From positions 719,501 through 783,500 of the forward strand of contig NZ_JALJCW010000001.1 of NCBI RefSeq assembly GCF_023634025.1: a DNA stretch of 64,000 nucleotides, given 5' to 3'. The notes under the pieces were generated by a model. That model saw nothing but the letters and a program-made list of their open reading frames with translations, did not search any database and had not been told where the DNA came from. The stretch's first letter is position 1; every line of letters begins with the position of its first letter. This DNA is from Hanstruepera flava (GTDB lineage Bacteria; Bacteroidota; Bacteroidia; Flavobacteriales; Flavobacteriaceae). This document shows, one piece after another, positions 27,626 to 35,927 of the stretch. The position numbers were made by a program, and so were the translations under genes.

Positions 27626-28816
27626 ATGCCAGATATTTCGAAAAAAGGGGCTTCAATGCCACAATCACCAATTAGAAAGTTAGTACCATATGCTGAAGCA
27701 GCGTACAAACAAGGAAAAACAGTATATCACTTAAATATTGGTCAACCAGATATAAAAACTCCAGACTTAGCATTAGATGCTGTAAAAGTTAACTCTTTAG
27801 ATATTTTGGCTTACACTAGATCTGAAGGTTCTGATGAATATCGCATAAAAATCGCCAATTATTATAAAAATCATGACATTAATGTCACAAAAGACAATAT
27901 AATTGTCACTACTGGTGGCAGCGAGGCCCTAATGTTTGCTTTTGGTTCTATAATGGATATTGATGATGAAATAATAATTCCAGAGCCTTTTTATGCTAAT
28001 TATAATGGATTTTCAACAGCTTCGGATGTTCGTATTGTTCCAGTAATTTCTAAAATTGAGAATAACTTTGCTCTTCCGCCTATTGAAGAGTTTGAATCAC
28101 TTATTACACCACGAACCAAAGCTATTTTAATTTGTAATCCCGGAAATCCTACTGGGTATTTATATTCTAAAGAAGAAATTAGAAAATTAGCAGAAATTGT
28201 TAAAAAACATGATTTGTTTTTAATTGCTGATGAGGTGTATCGTGAGTTTGCTTATGATGACGCTGAACATTATTCCATTCTTCAAGAAAACGATATAAAA
28301 GAGCATGCTATTGTAATTGATTCTGTTTCTAAACGCTATAGCATGTGTGGCGCTCGAATTGGTTGCCTAGTGTCTAGAAATGAAAACGTTATTGCAACTG
28401 CTTTAAAATTTGCCCAAGCACGCTTAAGTCCGCCAACATTAGCTCAAATAGCCAGTGAAGCTGCATTACAAACTCCACAAAGTTATTTTGACGAAGTAAT
28501 TTCTGAATATGTTTCTAGAAGAGATTTATTAATTTCTGAACTTGAAAAAATTGAAGGTGTTAAAGTTGCCAAACCAAAAGGTGCCTTTTACTGTATCGTA
28601 GAACTACCTATTAAAAGTTCAGATGATTTTGCGCAATGGTTATTAGAAAGTTTTGATATCGATAATGAAACTGTAATGGTTGCTCCCGCAGCTGGGTTTT
28701 ACTCAACACCTGGCGTTGGATTAAATCAAATTCGTATTGCATATGTTTTAAACAAGAATAGTCTAAAAAAAGCCGTTAATATTATTAAAGAAGCTTTAAA
28801 GGTTTATAAAGATTAG
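27626..28816 (+). CDS. pyridoxal phosphate-dependent aminotransferase (class I/II)
   Basis: 396 residues, fold type I. The N-terminal LNIGQPDIKTP, the NPGNPTGY motif and the PLP Lys in SVSKRYSMCGARIGC are intact, with an Arg near the end (NQIRIAYV) for the alpha-carboxylate. It resembles the AspC/AraT-like subgroup Ib; the amino donor and acceptor cannot be decided from sequence. Its TAG stop overlaps the GTG start of murB (TAGTG), so the two are translationally coupled. A link with cell-wall precursor supply is possible but not shown. Confidence 0.92.
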   Translation: MPDISKKGASMPQSPIRKLVPYAEAAYKQGKTVYHLNIGQPDIKTPDLALDAVKVNSLDILAYTRSEGSDEYRIKIANYYKNHDINVTKDNIIVTTGGSEALMFAFGSIMDIDDEIIIPEPFYANYNGFSTASDVRIVPVISKIENNFALPPIEEFESLITPRTKAILICNPGNPTGYLYSKEEIRKLAEIVKKHDLFLIADEVYREFAYDDAEHYSILQENDIKEHAIVIDSVSKRYSMCGARIGCLVSRNENVIATALKFAQARLSPPTLAQIASEAALQTPQSYFDEVISEYVSRRDLLISELEKIEGVKVAKPKGAFYCIVELPIKSSDDFAQWLLESFDIDNETVMVAPAAGFYSTPGVGLNQIRIAYVLNKNSLKKAVNIIKEALKVYKD

Positions 28817-29826
28817 TGACCATACTTCAAGACATATCACTTAAAAACTATAATACCTTTGGTATTGATTGTCTGGCAAAACATTTTATTTCAGTAAATA
28901 ATATTGATTCCTTAAAGGCTGTTTTAAAAAAAGATGCTTTTAGCAATTATTTATTTCTAGGTGGAGGTAGTAACATGTTACTTACTCAAGATGTTGATGC
29001 GCTTGTAATACATTTAAATTTTAAAGGAATTTCATTAGTTTCTGAAAGCGACAACCATGTTTTGGTACAAGTTAATGCAGGTGAAAATTGGCATGATTTT
29101 GTATTATGGTGCCTTGAAAACAATTACGGAGGAATTGAAAACCTTTCTCTTATTCCGGGCAATGTTGGTACAGCTCCTATTCAAAATATTGGAGCATATG
29201 GTGTAGAATTAAAAGATGTTATGGAATCTTGTGAAGTGTTAAACATCAATACTCTGGCACTAGAAACATTTACCAATAAAGATTGCCAATTTGAATACAG
29301 AAATTCTATATTCAAGAAGCAAAAAGGTAAATATATAGTTTGTAAAGTCAAGTTTAAACTAACCAAAAACAAGCACAAGCTACATACCGAATATGGTGCA
29401 ATTTCTCAACAGTTAAAGGTTATGAATGTTGAGAACCCAACCATTCGTGATGTTTCAAAAGCTGTAATCTCAATTAGGCAAAGTAAATTACCAGACCCCA
29501 ATAATATTGGCAATAGTGGGAGTTTTTTTAAAAATCCTGTAATTTCAAAACAGCAATACATTGCATTACAGAGCAACTTTCCTGATATACCAGGTTATAC
29601 GGTTTCAGAACATGAAATAAAAGTACCTGCTGGCTGGTTAATTGAAAAAGCAGGTTTTAAAGGTAAACGTTTTGGAGATTATGGCGTACATAAAAAGCAA
29701 GCTTTGGTTTTAGTTAATTATGGTAATGCTAAAGGCCGTGATATTCTAAAATTGGCAGAATTAATTAAAACTACCATTAATCGAATTTTTGGCATTACTA
29801 TTGAAGCAGAAGTAAATATTCTTTAG
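28816..29826 (+). CDS. murB: UDP-N-acetylmuramate dehydrogenase (GTG start)
   Basis: 336 residues, type I MurB. The FAD-binding LGGGSNMLL, the IPGNVGTAPIQNIGAYG loop, the YRNSIFK motif, the catalytic Ser in GNSGSFFKNP and the final Glu (EAEVNIL) are all present. It reduces UDP-GlcNAc-enolpyruvate to UDP-MurNAc with NADPH in the cytoplasm. The start is GTG at 28816, overlapping the preceding stop by one base. Confidence 0.97.
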   Translation: MTILQDISLKNYNTFGIDCLAKHFISVNNIDSLKAVLKKDAFSNYLFLGGGSNMLLTQDVDALVIHLNFKGISLVSESDNHVLVQVNAGENWHDFVLWCLENNYGGIENLSLIPGNVGTAPIQNIGAYGVELKDVMESCEVLNINTLALETFTNKDCQFEYRNSIFKKQKGKYIVCKVKFKLTKNKHKLHTEYGAISQQLKVMNVENPTIRDVSKAVISIRQSKLPDPNNIGNSGSFFKNPVISKQQYIALQSNFPDIPGYTVSEHEIKVPAGWLIEKAGFKGKRFGDYGVHKKQALVLVNYGNAKGRDILKLAELIKTTINRIFGITIEAEVNIL

Positions 29827-29887
29827 TTTTAAACGAAATATATAACTTAAACGTTATTACAACTAAACTAACTTAATTAACACGAGT

Positions 29888-30421
29888 TTGAGTAAACCTA
29901 TAGAAATTGAAATTGTAACCCTTTTAGAAAAAGGCGACAAAAAGGCCATTTCATTACTCTACGAAAATTATGCAGATGCATTATTTGGCGTAATTTCCAA
30001 AGTTATTACAGATCCTGAAATGGCACAAGATGCCTTACAGGAAACCTTTATAAAAGTATGGAAAAAGGCAAAAACTTATGATGCTAGTAAGGCTAAATTA
30101 TTTACCTGGCTATACCGTATTGCATACAATACAGCCATAGACAAAGTACGTTCGTCTTCAAATAAAACAAAGAAGGAAGTCCAAATACAAGATTCTAACG
30201 TATATAAGTTAACATCGGATGGTTTAAATCAAGATGTCATGGACATCAAAAAACATTTAAACACGTTAGATGACAAATATCAAATTGTGATTCAGGCTCT
30301 CTTTTTTGAAGGCATGACACAACAAGAAGCTAGTGATGAATTAGAAATTCCGCTAGGAACAATAAAATCGAGATTAAAAATAGGACTTCGTGAATTAAAA
30401 AAAATTTACGACCCTCAATAA
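29888..30421 (+). CDS. ECF RNA polymerase sigma factor (TTG start)
   Basis: 177 residues. Region 2 covers about 20-90 (AQDALQETFIKVWKKAKTYD and FTWLYRIAYNTAIDKVR). Region 4 is at 115-172 with the helix-turn-helix EASDELEIPLGTIKSRLK. The start is TTG at 29888; no ATG fits the family N-terminus. It is followed after 8 bases by an RskA-type anti-sigma gene, the usual two-gene arrangement, so it should be held inactive until an envelope signal degrades or releases the partner. Confidence 0.94.
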   Translation: MSKPIEIEIVTLLEKGDKKAISLLYENYADALFGVISKVITDPEMAQDALQETFIKVWKKAKTYDASKAKLFTWLYRIAYNTAIDKVRSSSNKTKKEVQIQDSNVYKLTSDGLNQDVMDIKKHLNTLDDKYQIVIQALFFEGMTQQEASDELEIPLGTIKSRLKIGLRELKKIYDPQ

Positions 30422-30429
30422 ATACAGTC

Positions 30430-31227
30430 ATGAATGAAGAAATAACTACATTTTTAAATTCTGGCCTTTTAGAAAAGTACCTAATTGGCGAAACCACTGC
30501 GAGCGAAACGGAAATGGTTGAAAATTTAATTACCAATAATTTAGCCGTTAAAGCAGCTTACGATGTTTTGCAAGACAACCTAGAGGTCGTTTCTAAATTG
30601 AATGCCATTGAAGCTCCTAAAGACACTCTAAATAATATTTTAGACGCGCTTGATGAAAAACCCGTAATATCTATTTCAAGAACCAGTAAACGAAAAATAT
30701 GGTACAAATACAGTATTGCGGCTAGTATTGCAGCCTTTTTATTTGCAAGTACATCCTACCTGTTTTATATTCAAAATCAAAAATTAAGTCACGAAAACCA
30801 AGTTGTGGTTGATGAGATTTTTGATTTAAGAAGTGATATTGAAAACAACAACAAAATGCTTTCAGATATTATGAAGCAATTTAAACAGCTTAATAATCCT
30901 GAAACACAGAAGTACATTATTAATGGTAATAGTAGAGCCAAAAACCTAAAAACGGTTGCCTATATTAATCCGAAAGAAAAAAAGTCGATGATTGATGTGG
31001 TTTCGTTGCCACAATTACCAGAAGACCAATGTTTCCAAATTTGGGCAGAAGTTGAGGACAAAATGGTGAGTTTGGGGATTTTAAAAGAAACCGATAGACA
31101 ACTTAAAGAAATTCCTTACACTGAAGATGCTTTAGCTTTAAGTATTACTATTGAACCCAAAGGAGGAAACCCACAGGCTTCAAAAGAAAATGCTGTTGCA
31201 GAAATAGCACTTCACAATATAAAATAA
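30430..31227 (+). CDS. anti-sigma factor, RskA family
   Basis: 265 residues. The N-terminal 80 residues form the cytoplasmic sigma-binding helical part (LEKYLIGETTASETEMVENL), then a single membrane segment lies at about 93-115. A short coiled-coil region and the RskA C-terminal domain follow, with the LPQLPEDQCFQIWAEV signature and a FEP/IEPKGG-type end. This topology puts the sensor domain in the periplasm. It is paired with the sigma factor gene just upstream and ends before a hairpin terminator. Confidence 0.92.
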   Translation: MNEEITTFLNSGLLEKYLIGETTASETEMVENLITNNLAVKAAYDVLQDNLEVVSKLNAIEAPKDTLNNILDALDEKPVISISRTSKRKIWYKYSIAASIAAFLFASTSYLFYIQNQKLSHENQVVVDEIFDLRSDIENNNKMLSDIMKQFKQLNNPETQKYIINGNSRAKNLKTVAYINPKEKKSMIDVVSLPQLPEDQCFQIWAEVEDKMVSLGILKETDRQLKEIPYTEDALALSITIEPKGGNPQASKENAVAEIALHNIK

Positions 31228-31250
31228 ACACATAATTTAAAATACTATCA

Positions 31251-31287
31251 ACAGCCTTGCTCACAAGAACGCAAGGCTGTTTTTTTA
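31251..31287 (+). terminator. terminator after anti-sigma gene
   Basis: A 10-bp stem, ACAGCCTTGC with GCAAGGCTGT, a 10-base loop and a run of seven T. Confidence 0.9.
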
Positions 31288-31310
31288 TTTCCAAAGTGTA
31301 AGGAATTCAT

Positions 31311-31318
31311 TAACTTTG
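31311..31318 (+). promoter_or_regulatory. putative -7 box
   Basis: TAACTTTG (TAnnTTTG) lies 12 bases before the start of the small Cys protein gene and probably serves the run of genes that follows. Confidence 0.5.
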
Positions 31319-31330
31319 TAAAAAAAATAA

Positions 31331-31534
31331 ATGAAACTTCTTTTAATTACACTAGCTTTACTAGGTTTAGGCGTTGCAGGAATTGCCATTAAAATATGGG
31401 CTAAAAAAGACGGTAAATTTGCTGGTACTTGTGCAAGCCAAAACCCCATGCTGAATCAAGAAGGTGAAGCTTGTGGGTTTTGCGGGAAAACACCAGACCA
31501 ATTTAAAGATTGTAACGAACCTCAACACTCTTAA
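31331..31534 (+). CDS. small membrane-anchored Cys-rich protein
   Basis: 67 residues. A hydrophobic N-terminal helix (residues 2-22) is followed by a soluble part with four Cys at 34, 48, 51 and 61, including ACGFCGK. The pattern C-x13-C-x2-C-x9-C could bind a metal or form disulfides outside the cytoplasm. Similar short proteins occur widely in Flavobacteriaceae, usually called membrane or secreted protein, without a function. It begins a run with a glycosyltransferase 5 bases downstream. Confidence 0.75.
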   Translation: MKLLLITLALLGLGVAGIAIKIWAKKDGKFAGTCASQNPMLNQEGEACGFCGKTPDQFKDCNEPQHS

Positions 31535-31539
31535 TTTTA

Positions 31540-32652
31540 ATGCCTATTCTTGATTTTGTTTTCTATGCATTTATTGCCATAGTTTGCATTCAGGTTATTT
31601 ATTACATCATATTTTTTACTCAATTTAAGGATTCATATTCGTTAGACACATCAATAGATTACCCACCCATATCTGTTATTATTTGCGCAAAAAATGAAGC
31701 CGAAAACTTAAAGGCTTTTTTGCCTTCTATAACAAATCAAAACTATCCTAATTTTCAAATTGTACTAATTAATGATGCTTCGTATGATGACACACTGGAA
31801 ATCATGGAAGAGTTTGCAATGCAAAATACTAACATTAAAGTTGTAAACGTAAAAAACAATGAAGCCTTTTGGGCCAACAAAAAATACGCATTAACCCTAG
31901 GTATAAAAGCTGCTAAATACAATCACCTGTTATTTACAGATGCAGATTGCAAGCCTATTTCAGAACATTGGATTACAGAAATGAGCTCTTATTTCAGCAA
32001 CAATAAGTCAATAGTTTTGGGGTATGGTGGCTATAAAAAAGTTAAAAAGTCGTTACTAAATAAGTTAATTCGTTTCGAAACCGTCCTTACGGCTATCCAA
32101 TATGTTTCCTATACCCATCTTGGCATACCTTATATGGGTGTAGGCCGAAATCTAGCTTATACTAAAGAAAAATTCTTCGAAGCAAATGGCTTTATGCAAC
32201 ACATGCATATTCGTTCTGGCGATGATGATTTGTTTGTCAATCAAGTTGCCAATTTAAAAAACACAGCCATATGCTTGAACCCAAACAGTTTTACAGAATC
32301 TGTACCAAAAAAAACTCTTGGTTCTTGGTTGGTGCAAAAAAAACGTCATATAACTACAGCTAGTCATTACAAATCCAAGCATAAAATTTTACTTGGTCTC
32401 TATTTTATATCTCAATTTTTGTTTTTCACTTTGGCTGTTTTGCTATTAATCTTTCAATTTCAGTGGAAATTAATTTTAGGACTAATAGCCTTTCGGCTTG
32501 TAATTCAAACCATTACTTATATTAAAGCAACCCGAAAGCTTAATGAACAAGATATCATTCCTTTTATTCCTTTTCTTGAGCTTTTTTTAATTGCCGTTCA
32601 ATTGTCTATATTTATATCCAATCTCATCTCTAAACCCAAACATTGGAAATAG
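31540..32652 (+). CDS. membrane glycosyltransferase family 2
   Basis: 370 residues. One N-terminal membrane helix (3-27), a GT-A domain (VIICAKNEAENL near residue 50, VLINDASYDDT, and the DxD-type FTDADCKP), the GDDDLFVNQV motif, the Q/R-rich KKRHITTASHYKSKH in place of QxxRW, and two or three C-terminal helices. This is the layout of processive or lipid-linked GT2 enzymes with the active site on the cytoplasmic side. Its last 10 bases overlap the next sigma factor gene, so the two are co-translated. Confidence 0.9.
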   Translation: MPILDFVFYAFIAIVCIQVIYYIIFFTQFKDSYSLDTSIDYPPISVIICAKNEAENLKAFLPSITNQNYPNFQIVLINDASYDDTLEIMEEFAMQNTNIKVVNVKNNEAFWANKKYALTLGIKAAKYNHLLFTDADCKPISEHWITEMSSYFSNNKSIVLGYGGYKKVKKSLLNKLIRFETVLTAIQYVSYTHLGIPYMGVGRNLAYTKEKFFEANGFMQHMHIRSGDDDLFVNQVANLKNTAICLNPNSFTESVPKKTLGSWLVQKKRHITTASHYKSKHKILLGLYFISQFLFFTLAVLLLIFQFQWKLILGLIAFRLVIQTITYIKATRKLNEQDIIPFIPFLELFLIAVQLSIFISNLISKPKHWK

Positions 32653-33191
32653 AAGAAGCTATAAAACAAGCCAAACTTAATAACCAAAAAGCCTTTAACT
32701 ATTTGGTTGAAACCTTCTGGGATGATGTTTATGGCTTTCAATTAAAACGCACAGGAAATGAAAACGATGCCGAGGACATAACCATACAAGCTTTCTCTAA
32801 AGCCTTTGATAAAATTGATACATACAACAGCGACTATAAATTCAAAACTTGGCTTATTACTATTTCAAAAAACATCCACATTGATTTAGTTAGAAAAGAA
32901 AAAAACACGTTTTCAAAAAAATTAAGCAGTACAGATGACGAAGATTATTTTGATGTTGTTGACGATTCTCCTTCTCCAGAAGACAAACTCATCACTGACC
33001 AAAACTTGGCCAAATTACTTCGTGACATAAAAAAACTGAAGCCTCACTACCAAGAAGTCATTAACTTAAGGTACTTCCAAGAATTAAGCTATAAAGAAAT
33101 TGCCGAGCAGCTAGAGGAACCTATAACTAATGTAAAAGTTAAGTTATTACGAGCAAAAAAGTTACTAGCTGAAATCATCCAAAAAAAATAA
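32643..33191 (+). CDS. ECF RNA polymerase sigma factor (TTG start)
   Basis: 182 residues. Region 2 (AEDITIQAFSKAF and FKTWLITISKNIHIDLVR) and region 4 (LSYKEIAEQLEEPITNVKVKLLRAKK) are complete. The start is TTG at 32643, inside the glycosyltransferase gene. No anti-sigma gene follows: the neighbours are glycosyltransferases on both sides, so control may be at the level of expression or by a partner elsewhere. Confidence 0.93.
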   Translation: MEIEEAIKQAKLNNQKAFNYLVETFWDDVYGFQLKRTGNENDAEDITIQAFSKAFDKIDTYNSDYKFKTWLITISKNIHIDLVRKEKNTFSKKLSSTDDEDYFDVVDDSPSPEDKLITDQNLAKLLRDIKKLKPHYQEVINLRYFQELSYKEIAEQLEEPITNVKVKLLRAKKLLAEIIQKK

Positions 33192-33200
33192 CAGTATTTC

Positions 33201-33938
33201 ATGAAAATAAGTGCTTTCATTTTATGTTATAATGAATCATTAATGATTAGGCATACACTAAATTATTATACTACATTTTGTTCGGAAATAACAATTTTAA
33301 ACAATAACAGCAGCGACAATTCAATTGAAATAGTAAAAACTGAATATCCTAATGTTAAAATCAAGAATTTTGGAGTTGAAAATTCTTTTAGAGAAGACAC
33401 ACAGACCGAACTAAAAAATAATTGTTGGAAAAATAGCGATGCTGATTATGTGATAGTTTGTGATATGGATGAATTTCTATATTCAGATGATTTAGAAAGC
33501 AAGTTAAATTTATTGGACAAACAACGACCTGCTATATGCAGTGTTATTGGTTATGAAATGTTTTCTAAAAAATTTCCAAAAAACTACAACGAATCCTTAT
33601 TAGATCAGGTTAAATACGGTATAAGAAACTATCGTTTTGATAAGTCAATAATTTTTAATCCAAAAAAGATTAAAAATATTAATTATGACTTTGGTGCTCA
33701 TACCTGCTTACCAGAATTCTACGATAAAAAGGCAGAAGATATTTTAATTGAATTCAAGCTCCTCCATTTTAAATATTTAAGCAAAAAATATTTATATCGT
33801 AAACATTTAAACTATACAAATAGGTTAAGTATAACAAATATCATCAATGAATGGGGAGCAGAATATAGAGAAGGTAAAAAACATATAGATAATAAATTTA
33901 AAATTGCCAAAAAACATATCTTTAAGATAATTCCATAA
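33201..33938 (+). CDS. glycosyltransferase family 2 protein
   Basis: 245 residues. The fold begins FILCYNESLMIRHTL, followed by ITILNNNSSDNS and the DMDEFL motif at about residue 92, typical of the GT2/GT92-like group (Glyco_tranf_2_4). There is no membrane segment. Codons are more AT-rich than in the lipA gene next door, which hints that the gene may be a later arrival between the sigma factor and lipA. Acceptor unknown; surface polysaccharide or glycoprotein synthesis is likely. Confidence 0.82.
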   Translation: MKISAFILCYNESLMIRHTLNYYTTFCSEITILNNNSSDNSIEIVKTEYPNVKIKNFGVENSFREDTQTELKNNCWKNSDADYVIVCDMDEFLYSDDLESKLNLLDKQRPAICSVIGYEMFSKKFPKNYNESLLDQVKYGIRNYRFDKSIIFNPKKIKNINYDFGAHTCLPEFYDKKAEDILIEFKLLHFKYLSKKYLYRKHLNYTNRLSITNIINEWGAEYREGKKHIDNKFKIAKKHIFKIIP

Positions 33939-33974
33939 AACGATCTTCTAACACCCCATTACAACTTATCTTCG

Positions 33975-33982
33975 TATCTTTG
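33975..33982 (+). promoter_or_regulatory. putative -7 box of lipA-gap
   Basis: TATCTTTG (TAnnTTTG), 27 bases before the lipA ATG. Confidence 0.5.
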
Positions 33983-34001
33983 CATGGCAAATTAAGAGTG
34001 A

Positions 34002-34880
34002 ATGAAAACAGAAGTAGATTCTAATATATTACCAGGTCGTGCCCCAAAACCTAAATGGTTACGAGTAAAACTACCAACTGGGAAAAAGTATACTGAATTA
34101 CGCAGTTTAGTAGACAAGTACAAACTGAATACCATTTGCACATCAGGAAGTTGCCCTAATATGGGAGAATGTTGGGGAGAAGGCACAGCCACATTTATGA
34201 TTTTAGGCAATATCTGTACACGATCTTGTGGATTTTGTGGTGTAAAAACAGGTAGGCCAGAAACAGTGGATTGGGACGAACCGGAAAAGGTTGCACGCTC
34301 TATAAAAATCATGAAAATCAAACATGCTGTACTAACTAGTGTTGATCGTGATGACTTAAAAGATATGGGAAGTATTATGTGGGCAGAAACCGTAAAAGCT
34401 GTTCGCAGAATGAACCCTGAAACTACACTTGAAACACTTATACCGGATTTTCAGGGTATAGAACGCCATATAGACAGAATTATAGATGTTGCCCCAGAAG
34501 TTGTTTCACACAATATTGAAACCGTTAGGCGCTTAACACGCGAAGTCCGCATTCAAGCTAAATACGACAGAAGTCTAGGTGTTTTAAACTATTTAAAACA
34601 ACAAGGTCAAAGACGAACCAAATCTGGAATTATGCTTGGGTTGGGTGAAACTCGAGAAGAAGTTATCGAAACCCTTCACGATCTTAAAGATAATGACGTA
34701 GATGTTGTAACCATTGGGCAATATCTTCAACCTAGCAAGAAACATTTACCAGTAAAACGCTTTATTATGCCAGATGAGTTTGAAGAGTACAAACAAATTG
34801 GTTTAGATTTAGGCTTCAGGCATGTAGAAAGTAGCGCTTTAGTAAGATCGTCTTATAAAGCACAAAAACACATTAATTAA
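34002..34880 (+). CDS. lipA: lipoyl synthase
   Basis: 292 residues. The auxiliary cluster Cys (C46, C51, C57 in [12 protein letters not shown]) and the radical-SAM Cys (C72, C76, C79 in CTRSCGFC) are present, as is the closing RSSY motif that completes the auxiliary cluster. The enzyme inserts two sulfurs into protein-bound octanoate, giving lipoyl groups for GcvH and 2-oxoacid dehydrogenases. Its stop overlaps the ATG of gap by one base (TAATG), so both are made from one message. Confidence 0.97.
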   Translation: MKTEVDSNILPGRAPKPKWLRVKLPTGKKYTELRSLVDKYKLNTICTSGSCPNMGECWGEGTATFMILGNICTRSCGFCGVKTGRPETVDWDEPEKVARSIKIMKIKHAVLTSVDRDDLKDMGSIMWAETVKAVRRMNPETTLETLIPDFQGIERHIDRIIDVAPEVVSHNIETVRRLTREVRIQAKYDRSLGVLNYLKQQGQRRTKSGIMLGLGETREEVIETLHDLKDNDVDVVTIGQYLQPSKKHLPVKRFIMPDEFEEYKQIGLDLGFRHVESSALVRSSYKAQKHIN

Positions 34881-35896
34881 TGGTTCGCATTGGCATTAAT
34901 GGCTTTGGCCGAATAGGCAGACGCATATTTAGGCTGCTTGATAAAAATCCAGACATTCAAATTGTTGCAATTAATGATTTGGCAGATACCAAAACCTTGA
35001 GCCATTTATTAAAGTACGATAGTATTCATGGCATTTTTGAAGCTAATGTAGCTTACGATCAATCTCATATTATTGTTGACAAAAGATCAATTTCATTTTC
35101 ACATCACAATCATCCCAAAGACATTGACTGGAAAGATCACAATATTGATTTTGTTATTGAATGTACAGGAAAATTCAAAACAACCGAAACACTTCAGAAT
35201 CATATAAAAAATGGTGCTTCTAAAGTTATTTTAAGTGTTCCTCCTACTGACGATTCTATAAAAACTATTGTTTTAGGTATAAATGACGGCAGTATTGTAG
35301 GTGACGAACTTATACTATCAAATGCATCATGCACTACCAACAATGCGGCACCTATGATTGATATTATAAATAAACTTTGTGGTGTAAAACAAGCCTATAT
35401 TACTACGGTACATTCCTATACCACAGACCAAAGTTTACACGACCAACCACATCGGGATTTACGTCGTGCAAGAGCAGCTGGGCAATCCATTGTACCAACC
35501 ACAACAGGTGCGGCCAAAGCTCTAACAAAAATATTCCCAGATTTATCTGATGTTATAGGAGGATGCGGCATTCGCGTTCCTGTTGCCAATGGATCATTAA
35601 CCGATATTACTTTTAATGTTGAAAAGGCAACAACAATTGAAAACATTAATAATGCCTTTAAAGACGCATCTAAAGGATATTTAAAAAACATTCTCTCTTA
35701 TACAGAAGACCCGATAGTTTCAATTGATATAGTAGGCAACCCGCATTCTTGCATTTTCGATTCGCAAATGACTTCAGTTATTGGAAACATGGTAAAAATC
35801 ATCGGTTGGTACGATAATGAAACAGGTTACTCTCAAAGAATTATTGATTTAATTTGCAATTTATCGATAAAAATGTCACTTTTATCGAATAAATAA
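34880..35896 (+). CDS. gap: glyceraldehyde-3-phosphate dehydrogenase, type I
   Basis: 338 residues. The NAD loop INGFGRIGRR, Asp33 in INDLAD, the catalytic Cys151 in SNASCTTN and His178 in TVHSYT are intact, as is the DLRRARAA phosphate region and the WYDNETGYS closing motif. The segment after DLRRARAA (GQSIVPTTTGAAKAL) differs somewhat from the most common glycolytic form, so it may be a second paralog. The 3' end of the gene carries two of the three 21-bp-phased TCGA boxes that lie before the kinase gene. Confidence 0.95.
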   Translation: MVRIGINGFGRIGRRIFRLLDKNPDIQIVAINDLADTKTLSHLLKYDSIHGIFEANVAYDQSHIIVDKRSISFSHHNHPKDIDWKDHNIDFVIECTGKFKTTETLQNHIKNGASKVILSVPPTDDSIKTIVLGINDGSIVGDELILSNASCTTNNAAPMIDIINKLCGVKQAYITTVHSYTTDQSLHDQPHRDLRRARAAGQSIVPTTTGAAKALTKIFPDLSDVIGGCGIRVPVANGSLTDITFNVEKATTIENINNAFKDASKGYLKNILSYTEDPIVSIDIVGNPHSCIFDSQMTSVIGNMVKIIGWYDNETGYSQRIIDLICNLSIKMSLLSNK

Positions 35897-35912
35897 TTAT
35901 ATTTGTCGATAA
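35861..35912. promoter_or_regulatory. three 21-bp-phased TCGA-centred operator boxes
   Basis: TTATCGATAA (35861-35870, perfect palindrome), TTATCGAATA (35882-35891) and TTGTCGATAA (35903-35912) are centred at 35865.5, 35886.5 and 35907.5, exactly two helical turns apart. The third overlaps the -7 box. They look like a cooperative binding site for a regulator of the kinase gene. Confidence 0.6.
35898..35905 (+). promoter_or_regulatory. putative -7 box of hybrid kinase gene
   Basis: TATATTTG fits TAnnTTTG, 23 bases before the ATG, and overlaps the third TCGA box. Confidence 0.55.
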
Positions 35913-35927
35913 TAGTGAAGAATAAAA

